Position numbers and translations under genes: made by a program. DNA of 64,000 nucleotides from Cryptomeria japonica (Eukaryota > Streptophyta > Pinopsida > Cupressales > Cupressaceae): assembly GCF_030272615.1 (NCBI RefSeq), contig NC_081406.1, positions 235,207,922-235,271,921 on the forward strand. Direction: 5' to 3'. Positions 37,481 to 49,489 of the stretch are shown one piece after another. The notes beneath the pieces were generated by a model. That model saw only the letters and a program-made list of their open reading frames with translations. It did no database searches and was not told the DNA's origin. Every line of letters starts with the position of its first letter. The stretch's first letter is position 1.

Positions 37481-37915
37481 AAAGTACAAGGGTTATCAAT
37501 ATGCATTGTTATTTTTTTTAGGATTTTAATGTTTTGCAGGAAGGATTGGTATCATGTCTTAGCTCTTTCACAACTTGGAATTTCTATTTGGAATGCAATA
37601 CTTCATTCAAAAATTCACTATCATGAACCATCTCCCACTCTTCATTTGCCATCCTTGTGTTGGTGATCAAGCTCAGAGCAACATTCATAGCAATGCGATC
37701 TTGGAGAAGAGGAGGACAAGGAAGAGAAATTATCATGAGAGCATCATAGGGAATTATTATGTTCATTTAGTTGCTTATTTTTGTAACTAACTTCTTTTCT
37801 AATCTTTTTTGATATGTTATTGAAGTGGTTTGAGTTCATTTTGTTCATGGTTGGGCTTGTTATTTAGGTGAACTCATGTTTGTTCTCCACTAATCTCTAT
37901 TTTCATAGGATCGTA

Positions 37916-38014
37916 TACATATATACATATAAATATATAAACATATACACATATACAACATATGCACATATACATACATACATACATGCATACATGCATA
38001 CATATATAAATACA

Positions 38015-38050
<36 letters not shown>

Positions 38051-38090
38051 CATATACATATGCATATGTGTGTGTATGCATATATGTATA
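37916..38090. repeat. (CATA)n-rich microsatellite
   Basis: Interrupted CATA/TATA repeats. The repeat opens long frames on both strands with no biological meaning. Confidence 0.9.
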
Positions 38091-38099
38091 TACTTTTGT

Positions 38100-40559
38100 T
38101 TTTTCACAATTTTTCAAGTAATTAGTGCATGCTTTCCTAAAATTATTATAACCTTATTATGTATCATCTAATTTGTGCATAATACATTATAATTTATGAC
38201 CAAACAAGTCATCAATAAGGGTAACCATATTTTTCTTTCCTTCCTTCTTAGCCATTTCCTCTCCTTATTTTCTTGATTTTAATTGCTTCTTTATCTCCTT
38301 TATTATTAAGGAGAATGTCTCCCTATTTTGGAATGTTGTATCAACTAAGCTTGATTGAGAGGTATCAAGATTTGAGACAATTCTCTAAGGATGAGGGAGT
38401 AATGCTTGCACCTTATTATATTTTTATAACAACTTTTTATGATCATTTTATAGCTTGTTAAAATTTACTTGAACTTTTTTGTTCTTGCTATAATTAATAG
38501 ATTTAGAGTGTTTTCAATTTTACTTCTTAATTGTGAATCCAATTCCACACTCTCCTTAGCAATTGCTTTAGTTTCCACTCCCCTAGACACTTTTAGGACC
38601 ACTTATAGCCTTGAATTCATCCTCCCAAATGAAGGAGATGTGTCCTACCATGTTTTATAACTTAAATATCTTATTTCAGATTTAGTCATTATCCAGAACC
38701 ACATTTATAACTTGGATCTAATATGAAAGGCCTCGATTCTTGTATCTCACTCTCAGACAACTCATTTTGGTGGGATAGGAGAACCCTCCAACTATTTCAT
38801 ATCAAAAACATTTGAAAAACTTTAAATATTTTGAGTGCTAACCCTAACATTATAGAATCTCCATGTCTCAATTTTTTTATGATCATTTTATGTCAACTTT
38901 TAATTAAAAATAAACCTTGTGGCTCATATTAAATCTATTTTCTTTCCTCATTTGGATATACAATCTTTATGATATAAAATTTCTACCAAATTAATCACAG
39001 GCCTCTACAAGTCTATAACATCAAGTTTTCAACATTGTTCATTTACCATTACTATAGTGACGATTGAAGCTTCAAATAATATTGGAGGATGATATGCAAT
39101 TACTAATGTAAGATTAGCTTTTACCTCTTCTCAAGGGTTTGGTATGAATCTATTTTGTTCACACGTGTTTTAGTTTTAATCTTCAAATATAATATCAATC
39201 ATCTATTTGTTATTATTCACATGTTTCTATAATCTTGAGCTAGTTTGTACACCATATTTTGATATATTGATCTAGGGATTACTCTAATACACTTGAGTAG
39301 GACTTATTCTTATGTTTATGCATATCTTTTCTCAGCACATTCATATACCCACTTAAGGTTTGAAACACACATTTTTTGTTATATACCCAACCTGGATATT
39401 CATGGAGGTGGGAATACCAAAATAGGGACTTGACTAATACAAGGTCCTATATATCCACGACCATTATTCCCGTCTTTATTCTTGTGCAGGTTTAGATCTC
39501 AAATTTTAAATTAAGTAATAGGTATAGGATGACTAATTTTACAAATACTAAGGTTGACACAACAAATTTAGGAGGAAAGGCCTTGATAGGCGTGCCCAAC
39601 ATCCAAATCCTACATATTTGGCAATAATTTTGAGGAACAAGAGATTTGAGTCCACTATTGAGTGAATAATGTGGGTGACCCAACCACCACTTAAAAGGGA
39701 GGGTAACTCTAGAGGGTAACTCTATAGGATACCCCTACTATCTTAAAGGGATATCACTTCTACTTTCAAAAGCCAATCCATATAGTTGGAAAAGTTACCC
39801 AACTATCATCACCATGCCTCCACTCCCCACAACTATCGAGATGGGTGGGAAGAGGCGCTACAACTACCATATAATTTTAGGGGACCTCCTTATGTTAGCT
39901 TATTCTAGTAGGTTTACTAATTTACTAATTCCACCTATGTCTCACAATTTTAGGCTCTTCTGGCTATCATAAGTGGACCTCTACATATTTGTTCTGTTTC
40001 TATATCTTCAAATATTTTTGTGTGTCTATAATTTTTTTTCATAAAATTTATGTTTTGATTTATTCGTGTTTTTATACATAACTAGCCCATATCTAAATCA
40101 GTCAATTCATCTTCTATAAAGAGAAGGAATAGAACCTAGGTTGTTTGACTTTATTTGATTAGAGTTAGTCAAGCTAAATGCCTTTGGTTCATTCATATTC
40201 AAATTTTATGAAAGATATGTTGGTTCTCATAGAATTACTAGCTATATTTGTCCATCTCTTTTTCATATCAAACATTTTCATGAACATGATGTCTTTTGCA
40301 TACCTTTTGATTCTAAAAATTCTAAAATTGCATTTGCATTAATGTCTTTTATGATGTTTACTTAAACTACTTAAGTCCTTGAATGGTTTTTCATTTTATT
40401 ATATTACATTTTGTAAGACAATGTGTTAAAACAAAGATTTTATTTTCTTAGAGTGGAAAAACAAAATTTAAAACAACATCCTTTTATCAACACATATCTT
40501 GGACAAAAGTACTTTTATCTAACCATGTTAGATCTCTTTTTATAGTATTCTAAGACATT
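38100..40559. other. AT-rich DNA, no gene recognised
   Basis: No convincing gene. A 13-bp tandem duplication (GAGGGTAACTCTA) occurs at about 39700-39725. The sequence may include leader or gag-proximal parts of the Gypsy fragment that follows, but nothing is diagnostic. Confidence 0.4.
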
Positions 40560-41441
40560 TGATGAGTCCATTAGTAGTGATGATTTTGATAAGTTATATG
40601 AAGCCCTTGATGACTTCATCTCAATTAAATCATCATATACATCTCTAAAACCATCCCTTGTTCAAAGATTAATTAATATGGCTTATGTTACTTGTTATAA
40701 GAATGAACTTTCTAAACCTATGATTATTTTACACCTTCATCTTGATATTCCTCAACCTAAAAACAAACTAGTGATTGTTGTTAAAGGTGTTAAGAATACA
40801 ACTAGATCTCTTAAATACTACTTAAAGTTTCGAAAACAACTCACTCAAAAAAGTAGACTTAATCAAAAAATGTCACATCAACCTTATTATAGAGTAATTT
40901 ATCACACATATAACATGAGAAAAAAATAGCAACCTAGTCTTATAATATTTGTTCTTGATTCTTCCTTTCCCACTCCTCAACCAGTGATTCCTTTTGTAGC
41001 ACATCTTACTCAACACTTTGGAAAGGATTATGATCTTTTTGAATAGATTTTTATTACTCCAGCTAAGATAACCTTTTGGGAATTGATTAAAAATTCACAT
41101 ACAAACTACAAGATGCTCCAAGATGCCTTGCAAAAGATAGTTACTCCACCTTGTGTGAGATAGATTAATATAGAAACCTTGTTAGTGTGTATGCATACAA
41201 CAAAGTTATATATTATGGTTTCACAACATGAGTTACCACCTTTAGAAGTTCAAAATCAACATGATCTCTTGATGATTATTGTTTTCATTAATAAACATGG
41301 GATAAAATGCACCTTAATTGATAATGGATCATATCTTAATATTTGTATCCTAGCATAAATTTGGTGCATCAAAGTAATGTGGATACCTCTCTCATGGAAC
41401 CTAATTCTCTCTATGTTTTGTGGCTTTGATAATATTGGTAG
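40560..41441 (+). pseudogene. Gypsy (Tat-type) gag/protease fragment
   Basis: A plus-strand fossil fragment. Shared words such as GKDYDL, RLINM/KPSLVQRLINMA and NSSYLNI-like protease sequence show that it belongs to the same Gypsy family as the minus-strand element whose gag lies at 62940-63600. It stops abruptly at 41441, where a Copia-type LTR begins. It is broken in several places. Confidence 0.65.
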
Positions 41442-42610
41442 TGTTGGCAACAAAACTGAAAGAAAAACTAAGAGGGGGGGGGTGAATCAATTTTCACTGG
41501 TTCAAACAATTTAAGAGCAATTTCAAATTTGATTTATTGCAGTAACAATGAAGATAAACATAATAACAACAACACACATAACACCAATATTTTGATGTGG
41601 AAAACCTAGTTAAGGGAAAAACCACGATGGGAACCTACCCACAATAAGATGATACTCTGCAGTTGTATGCGTAAATATTACAATGGGGAATGCACATGCA
41701 TTTAGGTACATTGCCTAGAGCTCACTGCTCAAAATAAGACGATGCCCCTATAGGATACAACCCTAGGGAAGGCTCACTACCCTACAAAGATTCAGACATC
41801 AATCCAGATTACATGAACTAAAAAAATAGCATCTCCTAATGCCTGATGACGGTTCTATTTAAACACATTTATTTGTCTTGCAACAATCCCTTCTCTACAC
41901 ACACTTCACACCAAAAGATGAATTTTCTTATTCGTACATATACCATTCTCTGATACTGTAGATATAGCCACCATACCCAAATTACATGAATATACCACCC
42001 ATTTATACAAATCATCAACCTTGACAACAAGGTCAACTCAACCCTTCAGACATAATTACAAAACTACATCACATGATACATCGATCAACCACCAGACCAA
42101 TACAATGTTGTTGCCAATATAGCATGGACTCAAATCAAATCCATAAACATGCAACACCACCAAAAATACCGCCAAGATCATCCGCAACACGCTACACCAC
42201 TAAAAATATCACATAACACAAAGAACATCACCAGACCCATAAGATCTTCAATAATGTGCACAATGATCAATGTAGACTAGAAAAACAAATAGGACACGAT
42301 TAGGGAAAACCAATAAGAATGTTACAAAAATTTGCAATAGTTGCACCAAAACCACTTAAAATCAAATCTTCATCAATCAACACACTGATACTCAAGAACA
42401 CTCAAACAACAACAACTGGGACTAGAAAGATAACTTGTGAAGCACAAAATCACAAACCATCTGAGTAGAAGATACACAATAACATCCCAAACACTCTCCC
42501 AAATTCACAAATAAAGATATAATCATTTCAGAGCATAATGGATCAAATACCAGAACACTACAACACTGAACACTGAAAAACCAATCTTCATACCAAAATA
42601 TATAACTCAA
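41442..42610 (-). repeat. Copia-type LTR, probably solo
   Basis: Read on the minus strand, the block ends with GATTCACCCCCCCC, a C-run, then TTTGTTGCCAACA, as Copia LTRs in this window do. It shares words with Copia 1 (TGAGCTCTAGGC-like, the TGTGGGTA-GGTT-CCC block, GTGGTTTTTCCC). No Copia coding sequence lies on either side, so it is best read as a solo LTR left by recombination. The right boundary near 42610 is uncertain. Confidence 0.6.
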
Positions 42611-42616
42611 TGAAAT

Positions 42617-43906
42617 TGTAGATACTTAGATTAATTATTTAAGTTAAATTAAATCTCCCACATAATTAATATATTTAATTATGTTAATCCTTATTCTTTT
42701 CAATATTAATAAAATTTAATCTAATTAATATTGTCACTATAATCCAATGATTTATTTATTTAATAAATCAATTTCCCCTTATCTTCTAAGGCATCCAAAA
42801 TAAATTCTTCCTAAATCCCCCTTTAATTAATTAATCTTTGTGATTCCTACAAATCACCTTTTTCTAATTCATCATTAGCCTAATTAATTCTTCTAGAAAC
42901 CCTCTTAATCCCACTTACCATTGTTTTCCTAATTTTTAATCACCTCCACTCATTATCTCTCCTAGTAAAATCCTCCTACAGATCCCACTTTCTCTAATCC
43001 CACCTAATCCCTCTTCTAATATTTCTTCTAATGGGTTGCTAGTGGTCAATCCCCATGGTTAGCCACAAAGTCAACTCCTTATCCCCTCACTCAACCACTT
43101 TCCTTAAATGTTCTTCTCACATATCTCTATGCATCCCCCTATCCAACTACCTTCCATAAACTCTCTTTTCCTAAGTGAATGTGATATTTTCAAAAATCTC
43201 ACATTCCTCTAGGTATCCCTTCACCCAAGGAATTTTTAATTCCTTTTTATTCCTCCAATCCTCATGCTCCCTTTTTGGAGAATTTTTAAATTCTCCTTGT
43301 CATCATCTAAGGAATATTTTATTCCTTTTGTCTTCCCTAGGTGCATTGGAAATCCTTCCCAATAAAACTTGAGGAGTGTGGAGACAAGAAATGCCTTTAT
43401 GGCATATCTCTTGGACTCCACACTTGTCTTGTCAACTTCTCTTGATCCATTTGTGGGCTCACATGCAATCTTGGCCTTCCATCTTGGATCAATCCTAACC
43501 CTATTTTTCTTCTCCCCTTCTTCTATAAATTGGGGACTCCACTCCTTCATTTAACACCTCCAAATTAAGTAAGTTCATGTTGTCCTTTTGAATCCAAGAA
43601 ATCATCCAAGCACCTAAACTATAGCCGAATTGCCTTCCATCCATCACTTAGCCATTTATCTTGCATCCCCAGTCCATCCTCACTTCATCCATTTTATCAT
43701 CCTCTATATCCTTTGTGTATATTTGGAGAGCAAACCACACTTAATCAAGGAGAAAATCCAATCAGATTGGAGAAGGGGTGCTACTTCAACCTCATCACGC
43801 TCAATCCGAGGAACAAGTGAAGATGTGTGAAGGTATAATGGTACTTATTGAGTTTATTTAAATGTTTTATGCATATTTGTGTTTTAACTAACCATCCATC
43901 TTCACA
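42617..43906 (+). repeat. Gypsy LTR (plus strand)
   Basis: A TGTAGATACTTAG start, AT-rich U3, promoter-like TCTATAAATTGGGG at about 43523-43536 and an end in CATCTTCACA. TTTGGCATGCCCGGTGGGAC follows at about 43927-43947, a primer-binding-site-like motif common next to plant Gypsy LTRs. Thus this is a 5' LTR whose element is cut off downstream near 45706. Confidence 0.7.
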
Positions 43907-44009
43907 CTAGTTTTCCCTTGGTTCATTTTGGCATGCCCGGTGGGACCTACGTCCCTAATTTGATGATTTTTGTGAATTTTTTGTAAGTTTTTTGTCACAA
44001 GTATTATAT

Positions 44010-44660
44010 TAGTGTGAGCGACTGCACTTTGAAACAAGCGATACAGATTCAGCATGGGTGATACAAGCTTTGGCGCATGCACACGCACTTCAACGCGTCC
44101 ATTCAAAATATAAATTTTCATAACCTGTATTTTTACAAGTCGATTGATCAGCGTGAGTGCTTCAGGAATAGCGTGTCCAACTCCAACATTTCTCTATTAA
44201 CTATCCCTATTTTATTCTTACTAATTTGGCTTTCTTTTCTTTTTAATCAGTAACCAAAACACACAACAAAAGAAAATAAAAATAAAAAATTAATTAATCT
44301 ATTATATCTAGCAGTTTATTTTTACAAAATGTCGCTTTAGCGTAAGCGCTCTGCAAATAGCGCGAACGCTTTGTAAACATCTTGCTTATTTTTAAAATTT
44401 GAATTTTTAAATTTGTGTTTGACCGCTAACATTATCTATTTCTGGCACGAGCGCACACGCTTCGGCGCGACTAATAGCAGAACAACATGACCGCTTGCAG
44501 GTATAATCTTTTTTTTGTTAGAATTTTTTACAGTTTCTGTATTTTTAGTTTTTTTCTCTCAGACCTCACCATAGCCCGTACACAAGTGTTTCAGTGCCTA
44601 CACAGGCACTTCAACGTGACTATCAACAGAACAACGCGAGTGCTATTTTTGCAGAATTTT
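44010..44660. repeat. Five degenerate repeats with GCGCGAGCGCT-like cores
   Basis: Units beginning near 44010, 44150, 44335, 44450 and 44590 each carry words such as GCGTGAGTGCTTC, GCGTAAGCGCT, GCGCGAACGCT, GAGCGCACACGCTTC and AACGCGAGTGCT. They are CpG-bearing in otherwise AT-rich DNA. Confidence 0.6.
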
Positions 44661-45524
44661 GTGTATTGATCATATTTTTGAGTTTTGCAGCTTTTATCTG
44701 AGTGGTCTAAGACATAATTTGAGACTTCTAACCTAGTTTCTTGTAGGACGTTGTGTAGAAAACCAAATTTTCACTAGATTAGTCTTGTGTGTACTTTTCT
44801 AGATAGATAGCACTTGGATTTTGGGTTTAAAATTAACCACTTGCTTCAGTGTCTTGGATTTTGATTTTGATTTTTGCTTGCATGCACTTTTACCCTTAGC
44901 GGGCGTGCCCTCCCAATTTGCCTGACACACTAGCATAGGCATTGGTGAGAGGGGAACAACCCAAGTGAGTACGACTAAAACCAAAGTATTCCAACTCACT
45001 ATAATAAATAGGCCTCTTGGGATGAAAATCTTAGAGGATGGAGCTATCTAAGAATTTACTCTCATATCAGGCATTTTGTAGGGCCTTTAGGTCTCAATCA
45101 CGCTTCTGTGACTACATCTTGCTTGGTACTTTGTTGGGCTATAGGCCTTAATTGTGCTTGCATGACTACAAAGGGTAGTCTTTGAATGGAAACCCTTACT
45201 AAGAACCCTAGGAATAGAAACTACTTGGTTCACCTCCGAAAGGTGGATAATCTTTGTGCAAGGGAGATAGTAACACCCCCAAGAGACTTGCCATATTGTA
45301 CCCCCATTAGCATTTGGAGTCGGCTAATACGCCATTGAAAATCCATTGCATGAGACTTAGCGGCCATATTATGATTAGCTATTGGGTGTGTACCTAATTC
45401 AGCAAGGAAAGGTTTTCCTCCTTAACCATCTCCCTAGGATAGCATGTTGTTCTTGATGTATCTATTTGAGTCAATGGCTAATGTGTTTTCTATGTCTTCT
45501 TGCCAAGAGTAGAATTGGTATATC

Positions 45525-45700
45525 CAAGTCAACATCCTAGTCATCATCATAGTCTAAGTCTAGTCAACCTTTGTCACATTATAATCCAAGTCAAGCCTAG
45601 TTCAAGTCATAGTCCCTAGTCATCCTTGCGTCATGTCCTAGTCATACCCTAGTCATGTCCAAATTCTTATCCTATTCATGTCCTAGTTTTGTCCTAGTCA
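45525..45700. repeat. Short tandem repeats of TAGTCATGTCC type
   Basis: About ten irregular copies of a 14-19-bp unit (CCTAGTCATGTCCTAGTCAT and variants) in the Gypsy leader, immediately left of the next LTR. Confidence 0.75.
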
Positions 45701-46034
45701 TAGCTGTGTAGGGAAAAAAAGTGAGAACGACTATGGAAACCCTAATCCCACTCTCATACACACTCACAGAATATGAAAGAGCCTAGGGATGTGACACACT
45801 TCAGGCTACTTCTTGTGTGGAAGAGAAAGTTGAGCATCACCTCTTAGGTTTTTTATTCCTTTGCTGTAAATGAGAAAGAGGAATGATGTGAAAATGAAAT
45901 CTAACCTTGAATGCAAGCAAGAAAACCCTAATCTGGAAATGCAAATCAAAGGACAACTAATACACTACTAAAAAGTATAGACTAGCAAGAAAAATCAAAG
46001 GTGCGCCTAAGTCTAAAATCTGAGCAGAAATGTC

Positions 46035-46238
46035 TGGGACCAAGGTGCCATGCCACTGTCCTGAATCTACAAGTTTGGAGTTGCAATTGACAAGGTGATT
46101 TTTGAGGCCTACAAGACACTATTCTGCCAAATCCTACCGATAGAGGGCAGGACCAAGGCACCACGCCTCTGTCCTAAGCAAGACTAGGGCACCATGCCCT
46201 TGTCCTAGGTAGGACCAGGGTTCCACGCCCCTTTCCTT
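46035..46238. repeat. GC-rich repeats inside the Gypsy LTR
   Basis: Four copies of a roughly 28-bp unit, GGACCAAGGCACCACGCC plus TCTGTCCT, lie at 46035-46062, 46149-46176, 46180-46208 and 46211-46238. The last three are tandem. Confidence 0.75.
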
Positions 46239-47345
46239 GGGGTTTCTAGTGAAATCTACACTCAAGAACTATCTCTATGGGCTCCTCCAATCCTGAAATT
46301 TTTAACGATGCTCAGATCTGAACCTATATCTGAATCTACAAAATAGGATTTTGGGTGGCTATATGGGGTTTTTCCTTAGTCAAACCCCTGTGTTGGTGAT
46401 TTCCACCTCCACAAATAGTTGATAATGTACTAAAAATATGTGTGCAAAACCTTGTGTGTGTGCAAGATCTTGAAATGAAAGCAAACAATCTAGAGAAACC
46501 CTAAAGAGTAAACCCTAATTTCTTATAATTGACAAAGTAAATGCTCCAAATCCACAATGCAAAGTGATCTAAAGAATGAATATGAATCAAAATGAAGCTT
46601 ATGTAAAGACATGAAACCAACATGAAACCATACCCAACCCCAAGGGAGAGGTACAAGACAATCTTTAGTTGGTGGTCTCCTATTGTTCTCCTACATCTTC
46701 ACAATCCCCCAATTGATGAAATGATGGTTGATGAATGAATGTTGAAATTTTTTGATTACTTCAAAGATCTACTCTTTTTCTTGCAAAGAAGTCTCTTTCT
46801 ACTCCAAAAACATGCCCTTCAATTCTTAGAAGAAGACTCCTTCAAATGAAGAAAGAGAGCTCTTAAGTATGAAACCCTAGATCTTAATTTCATCTTTAGG
46901 CTGACCTAGGATTTGAATTTCCTATCAATGTTTTGGGGTTAAGCGTTATTATATCATAGGATTATGCTCACAAAATTTTAGGAAAAAAGCTAAGGACCAT
47001 GTGCATTCCCTCCACGGTCTGACAAACTTTTCACCAATTTTTTGGGGTTGTTAGATATGATGATATTATAGTGCATCCCAAAGTTACAGCTTATTTCTAG
47101 ATGTTTTGATATGCGAAATTGGGCCTTAAAGGTCAAAATAAGACATAATTAGGGTTTATGATTAAATGATTTATTGGAGGAATAAAGTGAAAAGGGGCAT
47201 GCTTAGGGTAAAGGGCCTAGCTTTATAACATGTAAAGTGATGAAACATGACTTTATATTTAATTAAATTAATTAATTAAATTCTTAAAGGGAAATTAGAG
47301 ATGCAAGATGCAAGACACACTAAGGCAGATGCTAACCTAAGTGTG

Positions 47346-47378
47346 AAATTGTACCACCCTAGCAAGGGTGTACAATTT
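47346..47378. repeat. Hairpin at the LTR terminus
   Basis: AAATTGTACCACCCT (47346-47360) pairs with AGGGTGTACAATTT (47365-47378) around the loop AGCA, a 14-bp stem with one bulged base. It sits 11 bp inside the U3 end of the LTR. Confidence 0.8.
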
Positions 47379-47694
47379 ATGACACTACATTTAGCCCCCA
47401 CTTTAGAGGTCATATGACACTACGTGTATATGCAAGCTAAAGTATAGAAAAATTAAACATCATTTGAAAAAGGATATATCCATAATTTGTTAGACAAAGC
47501 CCCAAGTGATATCTGCAGTACACAATTAGGAACCGCACCCTATAAAACAACATGTTAGATGCGGGTAGCTATATGCCCCGCTATTTTGGCTTGCCCATTA
47601 GTGAGATGAAACAAGGTATCATGTTTACCGCAGCGAATTGTGATAAATATTTTGATGAAGCAAGTTCACAACAAGGTCTAATTGTCCATCCAAG

Positions 47695-49144
47695 TGATAA
47701 ATAATGATGAACAACAGATACCCCAACCGGCATTGAGAGGGTGGGGGGTGAATCAGTAAAAGCAAAAACTATCTCAACAACTTATCAAGTTAAAGCAATA
47801 TCAACTTGTTGTCACCATTACTGAACTTAACCATGGCAATACCGGTTAAACATAGTAAGACATTAGATACCATAAAATGATAAGTATGAACACTTTCAAT
47901 ACAATCAATACTTGATATCAACTTCACCCATAAACATATTCATGTGGTATACTAGTAATACCATAACCTATTAACTCTGCATGCATAATCTTTCAACCAA
48001 ATACTTCATAAACATCACATGAAAAATGCATAACACATAACACACAGATTTTTCACATGGAAACCCAAATGGGAAAAGCCACGGTGGAGATGAATACCCA
48101 CAAGCTTGTTTTTGAACTCTTTTGAAGCTCACCCTATTAGTAGACTAGTCTGATTAAAGACTTTACAATAAGGTTCTGCTAGGAATCAATCCTATTAGAG
48201 ATCACCCAGTTAAGGGATGGCTATATACCCTATTAAAGGTTGAAACCATGTTAGAGGTTACCTTGCTAGAGGATTTGAAGAACTCAATGATCTTGAGTCA
48301 CCTGGTTACAGGTTTTACAATAAGCCTATTAAAGCTACCTGGTAAAGGGATTTTCCAACTATTGAAATGATTCTAAGACAACAGGTAAAACATTTGATCT
48401 GATAACAACACTACATGCCAAGGCAAATCCTTTGCATTTCCTCTACTCTACAATCACACTCTGCAGTTTTCCTCTTACTGGTCTAGCAAGTATCTGATCA
48501 CTCGGATACACACAGAACTTTTGCCAACAACTTTACAATAACAAACATCATCAACCTTATAGACAACACTCAAGTTGGTAGCATAAACCCTAAAACCTAA
48601 GCATCTTAGGTTTACAACACAGGCAGTCCATTCTTGACCATCCAAACACATTGCATAGAGTATTATAATTTCAAATAGATCACAAGACAATCTACATCAT
48701 TCATTCATCACCGCACATGGGAATCAGTAACCCATCATGCTCTCTTCTCATACCACTAAGAAGAATGATCATTCTTGAGCTAGACTTCAAACGCAGTCGA
48801 TCTTTTCATGCAATATCCTCAAGGAAATCCTTCACACACACAAGGTAGACATGGCACCTTGATCTCATTCACATCTCTTAGCTAACTCATCACAGAGTAT
48901 CACCATTTGCATCACACAAGATGGATCGCCAAATCGATAACCATAGAGTTGAGACTACCAACCGGTAGTCACACTTAGTGAAACCCTGACACTGGTTCAC
49001 TACATCTCTTCATACCTCTTCATACCAGTTTACCAACTTCTTTTAATTTGCATACCGGTTCACTTACACTTATTGACATCAATAAAAACATACATTATTA
49101 TCATATCAACATGCCGATTCACCACATGCCAATGATATCCAACA
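47695..49144 (-). repeat. 3' LTR of Copia 2
   Basis: On the minus strand it begins TGTTGGATATCATTGG at 49144 and ends at 47695. It contains ACCGGTA words and the same C-run with TCTCAATGCC near its end as the other Copia LTRs. Confidence 0.88.
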
Positions 49145-49489
49145 ATCTTCCCCTTTGGCATTGATGGCAATACTCAGTGTAGCATTGCAACTATAGACAT
49201 CATAGACCAATGTATCTTTAACATCAGATATCTTCTCCTCCATACATCAGATATCTTCTCCCCCTTTGACAACAATGCCAAAGTGGAGGCACAAGCTTCC
49301 AAAATCTACTATGTTGCTCCCCCTAAGGAGTAGCATCCTTCAACACATCAATCCTGAAGAATTTGTCACTATAGTACTTGACTGATGCGGAGCACACAAC
49401 AGTAATTGATTTCATGAAGGGGAAGAACCCCTAATTCACCTCTCAAATAGGTAAATGTAGTCTTCGGTAAGGGCTTAGTGAATATGTCT

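Larger units (their letters stand above)
43907..45706 (+). other. Leader of the plus-strand Gypsy element, repeat-rich, no coding domain
   Basis: Internal sequence after the Gypsy primer-binding site. It carries a set of GCG-AGCGCT repeats (about 44010-44660) and a TAGTCATGTCC repeat cluster (45525-45700). No gag motif was recognised. It ends where the LTR of the minus-strand Gypsy element starts. Confidence 0.55.
45707..47389 (-). repeat. 3' LTR of the Tat-type Gypsy element
   Basis: On the minus strand it starts TGTAGTGTCATAAATTG directly after a purine tract (AAAGTGGGGGCTAAA, 47390-47404) and ends CCCTACA. The TG...CA ends and adjacent purine tract define the orientation. It is 1683 bp. 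Confidence 0.75.

Noticed and set aside
37868-38125. Long frames on both strands of Tyr/His/Ile-rich sequence
   Set aside because: Product of the CATA microsatellite.
43236-43550. 104-codon minus-strand frame
   Set aside because: Lies antisense within a Gypsy LTR; low-complexity translation with no support.
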